A stretch of DNA of 64,000 nucleotides from Aaosphaeria pasadenensis (lineage: Eukaryota; Ascomycota; Dothideomycetes; Pleosporales), in the NCBI GenBank assembly GCA_022813625.1, contig JAKLMB010000003.1, positions 1,302,001-1,366,000 of the forward strand. The letters run 5' to 3'. How positions within the stretch are numbered: the first letter of the stretch is position 1; each line of letters opens with the position of its first letter. The notes under the pieces are model-generated. The model was given only the letters and a program-made list of their open reading frames with translations. It had not been told where the DNA came from and ran no database searches. Shown piece by piece: positions 13,301-23,741 of the stretch. Made by a program: the position numbers and the translations under genes.

Positions 13301-15252
13301 CAAGACAACTAAGTAGTGGTCTGGTCACTGTGGTCATGGCCTAGGTAATCCCCAACCTCTCTGTGTCTTCAGCGACCAGTCCCAGTCTAAGAAGTGTGCC
13401 GGGGGTCTATTCTCATCCTGATCATCTCATTTCCCATCCTCGAGTTGTGCCGTCGTTTGTCGCCGACCTAATCCCTAATACATCTCTTGTAACTTTTTGT
13501 GCCTGCCTTGCACAACTCCTCGCCCACACTCGCATCTTTCTCCTTCCCTTCCCTTACCCCCCCTGGTCGTCCTTTCCTGCCCATCCACCCCCCTTCGCTC
13601 CTTCCCTGTCCTGTTACCTTTCCAACTTCCAACTCCCCCCCCCAAGTTCCAACTGAGAATCCCAAACGGCCTACGCCTCCATTTCCCGCCAGTCACGCCT
13701 CATCTCTCCGCCACACCTTCACTCTGAGTCTCTTTCACTCTCTCTTTCACTCTCTTTCACCCCCTTCACCTCTCTTACCTCTTACCAACTTCATCCCCTT
13801 TCGTCACTGATTCTCGTCCACACCCCCCTTACCCTACCCTGCCCTACTCTACTCAAGTCTACTTTACCTACCTACTATTACTCTCTCCCCTTTAACAATC
13901 AATCATGCCTCTTGCGCGCTCAGACTCCTTGTGACATTCACTAACCTACAACCTTCATTCACTATTCTGCGCGCGCGTCTTAATACTTTCTGCTCTCACT
14001 CTTCTCACTCTCACGCTCCTTTCACCGCCTCCATCTATTCACTGCAGCAATTCGCGGCCACTACTCCCATTTCCGCAACTTGCTGCCGTCCTAAAAAGGC
14101 CAAAAGAGACATCCTGCGCGTGCTGTTCGCTCGTTTGTGCCCTCGCGCGTCAATCTATTCACGCTTTGCCAGCGCAGCACCGCCGCGACCGCCCCCCAGC
14201 CTTTCTGGCCTCACCACAGCAACGACCTCTATCTGGTCTTTTGCACCCGCTTTGCCATTTCGAGCTTCAGGATCTTCATTATTACGCTTGACTCTCGCGC
14301 CGGCTACTCTGCTCGTTTCCTCCTTTCCCCTCTAATCATTCCAACGGCCTGGGCTTAATCCGAAATTGGCGGAAACGATTCATGCGGAAGCCCACAGTCA
14401 CCCTCTCCACCCCCCAACTCCCCCCATCGCCATCGACCATCAACTCCCTCACAAAATACTGTACATGTACCAGTCCAGTGGCCCGTCAATCGTAACAGAC
14501 CAATACCACTAGCATCCCGCGCCTCTTCTCTCTCTGCTTTGTTCTACTGGCGATCGCTGGCTGCTCAATAATACTCCTACGAGCTGCCCTCCGTCAATCA
14601 TAGCAACCGGCCCTCGCTCTGACCGCTCCATCACCACACCTCGATCCCAAACGAAGGGGTTCGCCTGCTCGCCAACCTCCTTTCCTCGCCCAAGAAAGTC
14701 CACTTTCCTCCCTCCCCGGACGCACTGTCTTTGGGCAATTATCCTGATTCTCAAGCCACGCAAGCTATGGTCACCGACTTAATCCCTTTCTTCACCAGCT
14801 AGAGAGAACCCAATCCACGGAAGTATACCCGCCTACCGTGGTCCTGGACCTGTCTCCACACGTCCTTCCCAACCGTCGTCCCTCATTTCTTCGACTTCTT
14901 CTCCCGCATCTGCATCACTTTGGACCCTTACTCTTACTCCTCCTCCTATCACTGCTCAAACTCCTCGATAACGCACTGAACCACCATCTAACACCCCTCT
15001 ACCAATTCGAGTCCAAATCCCCCGCCTTGGATCTTTCTTGTACTACATCCATCAAGCCATCGACCTTCCACCTGAGATGCAACAGAGGACACTTTAGATC
15101 TTTGATATCCTAATCATTCGAGGACTCATTCACCGGACAGGCTCTTCTCCGAGCTGACGACCGGACGATTTCTCACCTTTCAGCTCTGTTTCCTCGGAGC
15201 CCTTTCGATCCTACCCCTTTGATAGGCAGGACTAGGGAAGCAAGCATTCATC
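13301..15252 (+). promoter_or_regulatory. pyrimidine-rich upstream/leader region of the IME2-like kinase with four uORFs
   Basis: From about 13400 to 15200 the plus strand is strongly C/T-rich (many CTCTTTCACT- and CCCCTTACC-like runs), typical of fungal promoter and 5'-leader DNA upstream of a regulated gene. Four ATG-initiated short frames lie in the last 900 nt before the kinase ATG: 14382-14495 (37 codons), 14465-14512 (15 codons), 14767-14802 (11 codons) and 15077-15097 (6 codons), each followed by a stop. The transcription start is not visible, and a spliced leader could remove some of them. Confidence 0.45.
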
Positions 15253-17717
15253 ATGTATCCAGAGCACCACAATGGCTGGTCATCTCTGGAAGAGAAGTAT
15301 GAGGTGATGAAGGAGATTGGTGACGGCAGTTTTGGCAGCGTTGCACTTGCTCGCGTTCGAACAGCTGGCGCACATGTAGCTCGACGGGGAACTCTCGTAA
15401 GTGACTCTCACAGAACATCCATTCTATTGATCGAATTAGTCGCGACTAACGCGTCTTAGGTCGCGATCAAAACGATGAAGAAGACATTTGATTCCTTTTC
15501 CTCGTGTCTGGAGCTCCGCGAAGTCATCTTCCTTCGATCACTTCCCCCTCACCCTCATCTAGTTCCTGCCCTCGACATCTTCTTGGACCCTTACAGCCGG
15601 CGTCTTCACATTGCCATGGAGTATATGGACGGAAACTTGTACCAGCTCATGAAGGCGCGCGATCACAAACCATTGGATGCCCACAGCGTGAAGAGCATCC
15701 TCTTCCAGATCATGGCTGGCCTGGAACACATCCACCACCGCGAATTCTTCCATCGTGACATCAAGCCAGAGAACATTTTGGTTTCTACATCACAACAGAA
15801 CGACTCTTCACATCCTTTCCGACGCTACTCGGCTTTGATGACCCCTCCTTCAACACCTCCTGCTTACTCCATCAAGATCGCGGATTTCGGTCTTGCAAGG
15901 GAGACACATTCTAAGCTGCCTTACACCACATACGTCTCCACTCGATGGTACCGTGCACCCGAAGTATTGCTTCGCGCTGGTGAGTACTCGGCACCCGTCG
16001 ATATCTGGGCCGTGGGCGCAATGGCCGTTGAGATCGCAACTTTGAAGCCCTTGTTCCCAGGCGGAAATGAGGTGGATCAGGTCTGGAGGGTTTGCGAGAT
16101 CATGGGAAGTCCCGGTGCCTGGGTCAACAAGTACGGCAACCGCGTCGGTGGAGGTGAATGGAAAGATGGCGTTAGATTAGCCCAGAAGTTGGGCTTTTCC
16201 TTCCCAAAGGTATGTTTACTCTAACAACACGTTTTGAATATTTTGTGCACAGTATTAACTTTGTGCAGATGGCCCCTCACTCGATGGATACCATCCTCCA
16301 GTCCCCACAATGGCCTGCCAGCTTGGCCAACTTTGTCACCTGGTGTCTGATGTGGGATCCTCGCAACAGGCCCACGTCAACCCAGGCTCTCGCCCACGAG
16401 TTTTTCCAGGATGCTTTCGACCCCATTCGCCTGAAGTCCTCTTCATCCAAACTTTTGGGCCGAAAGCAGTCGGATCTCTCCGGTAAGGACTCTCCTGATG
16501 CTTCGCCAAGCCTCACCTCCAAGACCTCCTCATGGCTACGACGTTCTTTGGTCGCTCGCGAAAGCGCCCCAGCCGTTCCTCAGCACCAGCCGGTTCAAAC
16601 CATCTCTCCCAGGCCTTCGCCTGCCCACTCAAACACCATCGATGTTGTTCCAACCAAAGCTCGACCCAATGCGACTAAGCGAGCTACGTGGACGAATGGC
16701 GTACCTGCAAACGGGGCGCCTATTCCCATTTTGCCCTCGATAAAGCCTATATCTCCCCTCTCTGATGCAGTCACAGCACAAGCCAGTGCACGTCCTGCAG
16801 AAGAAGAAAAGGCTGCCAAGAAGATTGGTCGACAGTTGTCTGTCGCCTCGCACGGAAACCACTACGCCGACATCCATCGCCAGGAGGCCGAAAGAGCACT
16901 GAATGGCCAGACCGGTCTCGTATCACCACCAAGTGGACAGAAGGAAGGATTCTTCTCACACCTTAGGAAGCGTGCGCGCCGCCTATCCGGTCGTTACCAG
17001 ACGCCCATGTCGCCCAACTCAGATGACATTGAAGCCAATGCGGGTTGTGCCCCATGGGCAACCAGCAACAGAAGCACGATGATGATCGACCAGCCCCTTG
17101 CGGCCGCGCCTTCGACTACCTCTGATTTCTCCGATCTCGACAAAGCCCTGCATCAAGTCAGGTGTAGTCTTGAAGGACCTCCTCAGCCCGTCAATACGTC
17201 CAAGAACGTTCGTGCAACAAACGCCTCTATGCTGAAGCGACACAACTCCGTACCCCACGGTAATGAGGGCCGTGTTGAAGGACAGCCGGGCGTGGGGCCC
17301 ATCTCGAGCAGAACCCGCCGCGCCGTCCAGTCCAAGTCGAACCCATCCAACCGATACGAGACCCCCAACGAGGAAGAAGAACTCCTGAGCGAGGTTCTTG
17401 TGTCTGCCCAGAAGGCCGTCAAGAAGTTGGATAGGAATGCACAAGCTGGAGCTGAGTACCGGAAACAGCCAGCGCAGCCATCTCGACCTGACCTCGGAGC
17501 CGCTGCTTCCTACCTCACCCCTTCGCCTTCCGCAAACCGTAACGGCGTCAAGTTTGGCCAGAACGACTATGTGACACCAACGAAGCCGCTAGCGATATCG
17601 AAGAATCCACCACCGAAGGAGGGTGTCTCCAAATGGCCGACACCACCTTACGATGAGAGCGATTGGGCGTCGAGCGTGGCCGCCAGTTTGATGGCCACTC
17701 AGGCTCATTACCGGTAG
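15253..17717 (+). CDS. IME2: IME2/MAK/RCK-type serine-threonine protein kinase
   Basis: Three exons: 15253-15396, 15460-16209 and 16269-17717, 780 residues. Introns are 63 and 59 nt, both phase 0. The kinase domain spans about 14-430: Gly loop IGDGSFGSV (22-30), VAIK lysine Lys52, HRDIKPEN with Asp148, DFG with Asp190, and an activation loop TTY (204-206) followed by WYRAPE. The TxY dual-phosphorylation motif with this HRDIKPEN context is typical of the CMGC RCK group, which includes yeast Ime2, S. pombe Mde3/Pit1 and Ustilago Crk1. These control meiotic entry, sexual development and, in filamentous fungi, morphogenesis and light response. An insert between HRD and DFG (about 158-183) includes PPSTPP. 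The C-terminal 400 residues are Ser/Pro-rich and probably disordered, with basic patches such as RKRARR. The upstream leader is long and carries uORFs, so translational or developmental control is plausible. Confidence 0.93.
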
Positions 17718-19603
17718 TCGGGACGCTCTCCGCTTCCAGGCCATCGCACCTTGCAAGAACAAACCTTCACTTCTCTTAGACCCCATTTTCGACATCTATC
17801 ACCTGTAATATGTCCTTCCATCAGCAGTTTTTACTACATCTCCTGCGTCTATCGTCGAATACAGTTCGGGGCTCGCGCCACCCACATCCTACGTTCACGG
17901 TTGACGACCCTACGAGCTCCCATCGGCACCCCGTCAGGAACGGTAAACAACGAGAAAGGGAAGGCGGAAGACAAAAAGTCGCGAATCAGCGCATCATCGG
18001 AATGGTGTTTTGGCGTTGCTCTCAACGTGGTCCAATCGTTTCATCGTCTTCGCAGATCTGCGGAGGCTCACAATCGCTTATACTCAGTTTCTTTCTTTTT
18101 CTTTTCTTTTCATTTGCGCACAACTCACCCATCCATGGCGGCATTTTCACTCATCGGAACGGTCTTGGAGGCTTAGGTCATTTCATTTTCGTCGTGGAAA
18201 TTGTAGGCATTAGCATCCCGAAGCTGCCTTTGATTTTCGTTCTTACCATCTTAAAGCTGCGGTGGAACAGCGCCACTGCACACTTTATTTTCCATTTTGA
18301 GCCTTCAATCCAGGGTGCTTAGAGCAAGCCACCCTCCACTGTCACAGATACCTCGCTAGACTATTTCGCATACCCCCTGTTTCCTTATTTGATTCTCTTC
18401 ATTGGCGAATACCCCAATTTGCATTTGGCGACCACATTTACTTTATATCGACCGTACCTCAAAGGAGGAATGGGCTTCTCATCTTTTTGGTTGGAAAGTC
18501 CATCTAATGGACGGAGCTCGAGGGGATACATTGGGGAACCTTTCCTTGTCTACTTTCCTCAAATGTTTGTCTATAGTCAGCCGCCTCGATTCCAAGCGAC
18601 ACCAAGTCTCCTCTGTCACCCCTTCACTGTTCCAACATCAAGCCTCACTAAATTGCCTTCTCCCTTTGTCTCTACTATGTCTCTCTCCTTGTGTTGCTAT
18701 AGACCCGGTTTCTCTCCTTGTCGCTTCGTCATTGTATACCTGATTGTAATCATAATTCCGCTCGTCTCCGGATCCGGCATCACCCTTGTACATAATCTTC
18801 GGGGATTGCGCTTTGGCAGCAGCCCCGACGGTGGAGAGGGCGGTATTCCCTTTCCGACTTCTTCTTCTTTCTTGATACCACAGACCTTTTCCTGGCCGGA
18901 CCGGACATGGGCGTCGCAGAACTCACTTGCCTCTCGAGATTGGCGCAAAACTTCTCCTATCCAGACTATCTCCTACTACCCCCAACTCTGTTTTATATAT
19001 CAGAAAAATATCCTCTCCTATGTCAATACAGTCAAATCAAATAAAAAGCCAATTACGTTTCCCTCTCGGCGTCGTCGAAAACCCAGGGGCGAGCAAAGAA
19101 GAAAAGAGAAAGACTTGCCTCTTGCTATCGAAATTTGTGCTTCAGTGTCCTTATTTGCTTATTTATCATTAATTCTTAATCTTGTAGCTTGTTCGACCTG
19201 CTAGCCGTGGGAAGGAACTAACCATTGTTTACAGCTGACTACCCTAGAGTCTTTGCCAGCGCCGGTATACGCACGCATATACGCACAGTGGTGACTGTCC
19301 ACACGAAGTTCACGAATGAAAGTAATAGTACATATGCCATTCCAGTTGTATGGGATATTGTCTATGTAGGTACCTAGGTATGTATGTATATATACATGCT
19401 TCTGCCATGCGTGATGTGTCGTTATAAAGTGCCCTGCCCCATACTAGAAGACTCCAAAGTCCGCGTTCGATTTGACGCCTGAACCCAATGCAAAATGATG
19501 CTTTCTACTCGTCAAATTCGAGTTTTTCCAATGATGCTCCTTCTTTTTCTCTATTGATTTTCCACGACAGACCGATTGGCTGTCTGATTGGCATAGACGG
19601 AAA
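17718..19603. other. 1.9-kb convergent intergenic region between IME2 and NAR1
   Basis: It lies between two facing 3' ends. The longest frame (18389-19204, plus, 271 codons) has no recognisable domain, is T/C-rich and is best read as chance within 3'-UTR DNA. A dense palindrome and alternating-purine-pyrimidine cluster sits at 19365-19399 (TAGGTACCTA followed by TATGTATATATACAT). Confidence 0.5.
19365..19399. repeat. palindrome cluster in the IME2/NAR1 convergent region
   Basis: TAGGTACCTA (19367-19376) is a perfect 10-bp palindrome, followed by GTATGTATATATACATGC, which is also largely self-complementary (GTATATATAC). It lies between two 3' ends. Confidence 0.6.
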
Positions 19604-21568
19604 CTACCACCCTCCACCGATGGTGCTCGCCAGCCCGGCAACCCTCTCGACGTCGGTCTGTTTCTTCTTGCCGACGTCGCTCTCGACCTTACGGTATGAT
19701 GTGTAGATCAGAGCCTGCTGGTCCACGCCGGTGATGTGCGACCAATGAACCAACACATCGTGGATGCGCGATCTCGAGATCCCACCCACGACGTCGTCCC
19801 CCTCGACCTGCTGCACAGGACTGGGACCATCCGCGTCCTGCATTTCCCTATCGCCATCGTCATCGACACCGCCTTCCGCCTCCGAACCCGAGAAATACGC
19901 TTCGTCGACCCTCGCCAGCCACTCCTTCTGCTCCTGGGGCCCCGGTTTCGAAGGTAGTACCTCCCCGTTCGCAACCTGCACGCCCTCCATCGCCCGCACC
20001 TCCTCTACCTCCGTCACCTTGACCTGCCCGCCGCCGTTCGTGCACCCGCCAGGACACGCCATAACCTCCACGTACGCATAGTCCTTCACGCCCTCTCCAC
20101 CCGCGACGCCACCAGCTGCGCCATTGGGCCTACGCACGGCGCCGGTCCGCGCGCCAGGCATCTTGCTCGCCCGCGCGGGCTTCAGCCGCCGCACGAGGTT
20201 CTGGATGTTGCGGAAGCCGTAGAAGCGCGCCATGCGGACGATGGTCTCGGAACCTTGGAGGAGAGCGTACTCGACGACGTCGGCGTTGCGGCCGCGGGAC
20301 ACGGAGATCGTGGAGCCTGGGTGCCGCGCTTGGTAGGTTTGCAGGATGTGGTAGAGGTAGCCGCCTGAGGAGCCGGCGGCGGGACCGATTTGGTTCCTCG
20401 CGCGGGTGCGCGGGAAGAGGAAGGCGTCGAGTTTGGGGTCCGGGAACGGGGTGCGGTGGGAGGTGGTGAGGGGGGTTCTGGGGAGGGAGGAGAAGTTGAT
20501 GTCGCGGGCCGCGGCGAGGTGGAGGAGTTCCCGCGCCGTGATGACGCAGTCTACGTCGCGGACTGGGGAGGTTGTGGTGCTGTGGCTCGCGGGCAGCCAG
20601 GCTTCGGAGGTGAGTTCGCTGCGGCTGGCTTCGAGTTTCTTGTCGAAGCAGGGCATGATGGCTAGGTGCCATATCTGCGAGGGGTCGATGTTGAAGCGCT
20701 GGCTTAGTACGGATTTGATGAGCGTGCCTGTCAGGGCTTGGGGGGATTTCAGGCGTGAGAGGTGCGGGAGGATGTAGGGGTGCGTCTTCTCGGCGTAGCA
20801 TATCCAGCCTGGACATGCGGATGTGAGGATGGGCTTCTTGGGGGTGGTGTCAATTGCGCCGTCTGCGTCGGGTGTCGCGGCGGGGTGGGCTGTCGAAGGC
20901 GAAAGAGCGGTCGCAACCTCGTCTGCGGCGGCGACGAGGCATGCCTCCCGAAGGACGTTCGTGTCGATGACCCAGGTGAAATCGCTGCCGTGTTGGCCTC
21001 CAGATCTCAGGCCAGAAGGCCCGCTCAGAAGTTGTGTGATCATGTTTCCCGCCTCTTCTTCTGATACCGACATTACAGCCGCCAGACTCGCTCTTGTCTG
21101 CGGGGAAACGCTCGCCACAAATAGTTTGCCTTCCGCATGGTTCCCATTTGTACAGTGACACACTCCATTGCATGCGGGCTTCGGCGCTACATCTGTTCCG
21201 TTCTGCGCAAGCCAGGGTGCCCGTAACGGCGTATGTGAATCGAGGGTTGTGAGGACTTCTGTGTGCGATTGAAGCGACACCAGCACCGCTTCAGCCGACG
21301 TCACGCATCCCGAGCACGCGAGACAGTCTGTGAGGGAAATCTGTGCGGGGGGCGGTGGTTGCGCGGCCGCAACCTTATCTTCTGTCGTTACTTCGTACTC
21401 ATTCTATAAGTTTGTCAGTCGCGCGCCGATGACGGCATTGGCAGGACGAGGGGCGCATACGATAGATTCTTCCGGTTTCTGTACCGCCAATGTCTCTATG
21501 GGTTTTATGCAGGCGACACCGGGTGATATAAAGTCATTAAGATCATCAGCCGAAAGTATGGCGCTCAT
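19604..21568 (-). CDS. NAR1: cytosolic Fe-S cluster assembly factor Nar1
   Basis: Two exons: 21568-21461 and 21403-19604, with a 57-nt intron (21460-21404), 635 residues. The start gives MSAILSADDLNDFISPGVACIKP, the hallmark N-terminus of fungal Nar1. The N-terminal cluster ligands are Cys20 and the CxxCxxC group Cys63, Cys66, Cys69. The iron-hydrogenase-like cluster ligands are Cys233 (ACPGW), Cys288 (MPCFDKK), Cys486 and Cys490 (CPGGC). Nar1 is an essential hydrogenase-like protein without hydrogenase activity. It links the Cfd1-Nbp35 scaffold to the Cia1-Cia2-Met18 targeting complex in the cytosol. Odd feature: a short insert with three extra cysteines (114, 118 and 120) just before GKLFVASVSPQ. 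Other frames of this GC-rich exon stay open for long stretches but are shadows. It shares a 534-bp divergent promoter with the glycosyltransferase at 22103. Confidence 0.96.
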
Positions 21569-21916
21569 TTTGAAGTGTTGGTAGTATGTTGAAGTGGCGA
21601 GGATATGGTGGGAGGGTGGGTATCTGCACGGAGGAGAAAATGGGAGAGTGATGTGATCGTCGGATCCTCGCCAGCGAAACAACAAAAGACGTGAAGCAGA
21701 TAGAAAGGGAAGTAGAGGGTGAATTAAAGAGTGTTTATTAGAATTTTGAAGAAAGTCATTTGTAATAGCATTAGAGGATTGTCATAGGAAAAGAAGATAT
21801 CTATCTGGACCCTCCGCCCACACGAGACGTCTCTGCCTATCGATAAGGTCGCATTTCTCATCAGACAATTCCGCGGGCGGATCCGATCAATTTTTAGTCA
21901 AGTTATTCGAGTTGAC

Positions 21917-21924
21917 CACGTGAC
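21917..21924. promoter_or_regulatory. CACGTGAC octamer in the NAR1/GT25 divergent promoter
   Basis: CACGTGAC sits between the two divergent starts (NAR1 at 21568 and GT25 at 22103), about 350 bp from one and 180 bp from the other. A second ACGTC-type element follows 10 bp later. A bHLH site is the likely reading. The match is seen directly; the role is inferred. Confidence 0.45.
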
Positions 21925-22102
21925 GTTGCCTTACGTCGATCCCCCCCTTGGGACTTGGACAAATCAATCTACTCCATGCAACTTCATATTGCGGCTCATG
22001 CATTTAGCCTGGTCTCGCAAAACAGAACAACATGGCCTCACATGAGTATATTCGCTCTGATCTCAAGGCCACACACATACTTGTGATGTCCACTTTTCGC
22101 TC

Positions 22103-23741
22103 ATGGCGTCTACAATGCGACGCATCTCCATCGATACCCTCGGGATGACAGCTCCAAGGGGCATGTCGTTCAATCCAGTCAAGAGGAAGAGAAGGACGTG
22201 GTGGAATTCGAGACCCAGGCTGCTGGTTACTTGCATTTTCTTCGGCGTTTTGTACTGTTGGTTGAACTTTTCGACATCAGAAATCGTCATACCCGATGAT
22301 TCGTTTGAATATCTGAAGGATGATAGTCTATCAGATATCATGAACTCCACGCTGGGGGTGAGCATAGCTATTTTACTTGTATCTGTTCCTAAACAATACC
22401 TTTACAAACTTCGTAATACATAACATACGTCTATCAAAGTCATCTCACGAGACCAAGTCCGGATTACCGTGTGTACTAACATATACCCAGTTCCAAAAGC
22501 TGCTCGTTCTGAATCTTCCCTTCCGCAGTGACCGGAGAGACGCAATCACGCTGGCAGCAGCAACCAGCAACATGAAGCTCGAGTTTGTAGACGGTGTGAC
22601 CGGAGAATCTATTCGCGAAAGCGCATATCCGCCTCCAAAAGAGAACATCAAGCTCCCCGCCGGCATACGAGGAAGCTGGCGAACCCACATGAACGCACTC
22701 CAACGCGTGGTCCAGGAGAACCTCACTACGGCCCTGATCTTCGAGGACGACGTGGACTGGGACGTCCGGATCCGCCAGAACCTGCAGCGGTTCGCACTCG
22801 CCAGCCGTTTCCTGTCCGAGAACAAGGAGACGCTATCCCACCACTCCAAGTACCCCTTAGAGAAGCTCAAGAACCCGGAGACCCCAGAGACAGGCTTCCA
22901 CATCCTGTCGGAGAACGGCATCACGAGCGACCTCCCCACAATACCCCTCGCCTCCGCCGCGCGCAAGAACCTCCGGTACAAAGGCAAAGGCTCCACAACC
23001 GGCGTCACGAGCCCCTACGGCGACCCCTCCCAATGGGACATCCTCTGGATCGGGCACTGCGGCGCCGGCTTCCCGCGCTACCCCCTCGACCCGCACACGA
23101 AGAAAACCGACGTGACCGCCTCGAACGTGATCCTCAAGCACGAGAACGACGCCACGGTGCCCCTGGGAAAGTACCTCAAAGCGCACCCCTTCCAATCCGT
23201 GCTCGACCCCCTCGCCCACGCCTACAAACCCCACACCCGCGTCTACCACCGCGCATCCGGCGGCGAGCTCTGCACGGTCGGGTACGCCGTCTCGCAGCGC
23301 GGGGCCCGGCGGCTGCTCCACCAGTTCGGGATCAAGGACTGGAACGACATTTTCGATTCCGCGATGGGGCGGTGGTGCGCGTCCGAGGATCAGAAGTCGA
23401 CGATGCCCACCACGCCCGGGGGCACGGCTGCGAATCTCGTGCACGGCGGCGGCGGCGGCGGCGGCGGCGCGGAGGGGCAGAATCCGCTTGTGAGGTACGC
23501 GGGCGGAAAGTGGAATGTTAGGAGTAAGGAGCGCGTGTGTCTGACGAGCCAGCCGCCTATCTTCGCGCATCATCATCCTATGGATGGGGAGAGCGATATC
23601 GGGGGTTTGGGCGGCGGGTATGCGACGAAGTATGAGACGAAGTATCTTAGGCTGAGTGTACGCATGAACTTGGAGAGGATCGTGCAGGGGATTAAGAATT
23701 TGGTGGATCAGTGGCCGGATGAGGAGAAGGAGAAGGAGTAG
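22103..23741 (+). CDS. glycosyltransferase family 25-like type II membrane protein
   Basis: Two exons: 22103-22357 and 22491-23741, 501 residues. The 133-nt intron has a TACTAAC branch point at 22474-22480. The layout is type II membrane: a basic cytosolic tail (KRKRRTWW), one membrane segment (about 40-56, LLVTCIFFGVLYCWLNF), then a lumenal catalytic domain. LLVLNLPFRSDRRD (about 89-102) is the typical GT25 opening, and EDDVDWD (170-176) holds the metal/UDP-binding acidic motif. LCTVGYAVSQRGARRLL resembles the later GT25 motif. Relatives include LPS galactosyltransferases and the collagen GLT25D enzymes. In fungi the acceptor is unknown but Golgi action is likely. A Gly tract follows LVHGGGG (about 390-400) and may vary in length. 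The 3' half is much more GC-rich than the 5' half, producing long antisense shadow frames. A second Met lies four codons downstream (22115). Confidence 0.86.

Noticed and set aside
18389..19204. 271-codon plus-strand frame after the kinase
   Set aside because: T/C-rich composition, no domain and a position in the convergent 3' region; probably chance.
20130..20816. 228-codon minus-strand frame inside NAR1
   Set aside because: An Arg/Pro-rich alternative frame of a GC-rich exon; the Nar1 frame holds all conserved cysteines.
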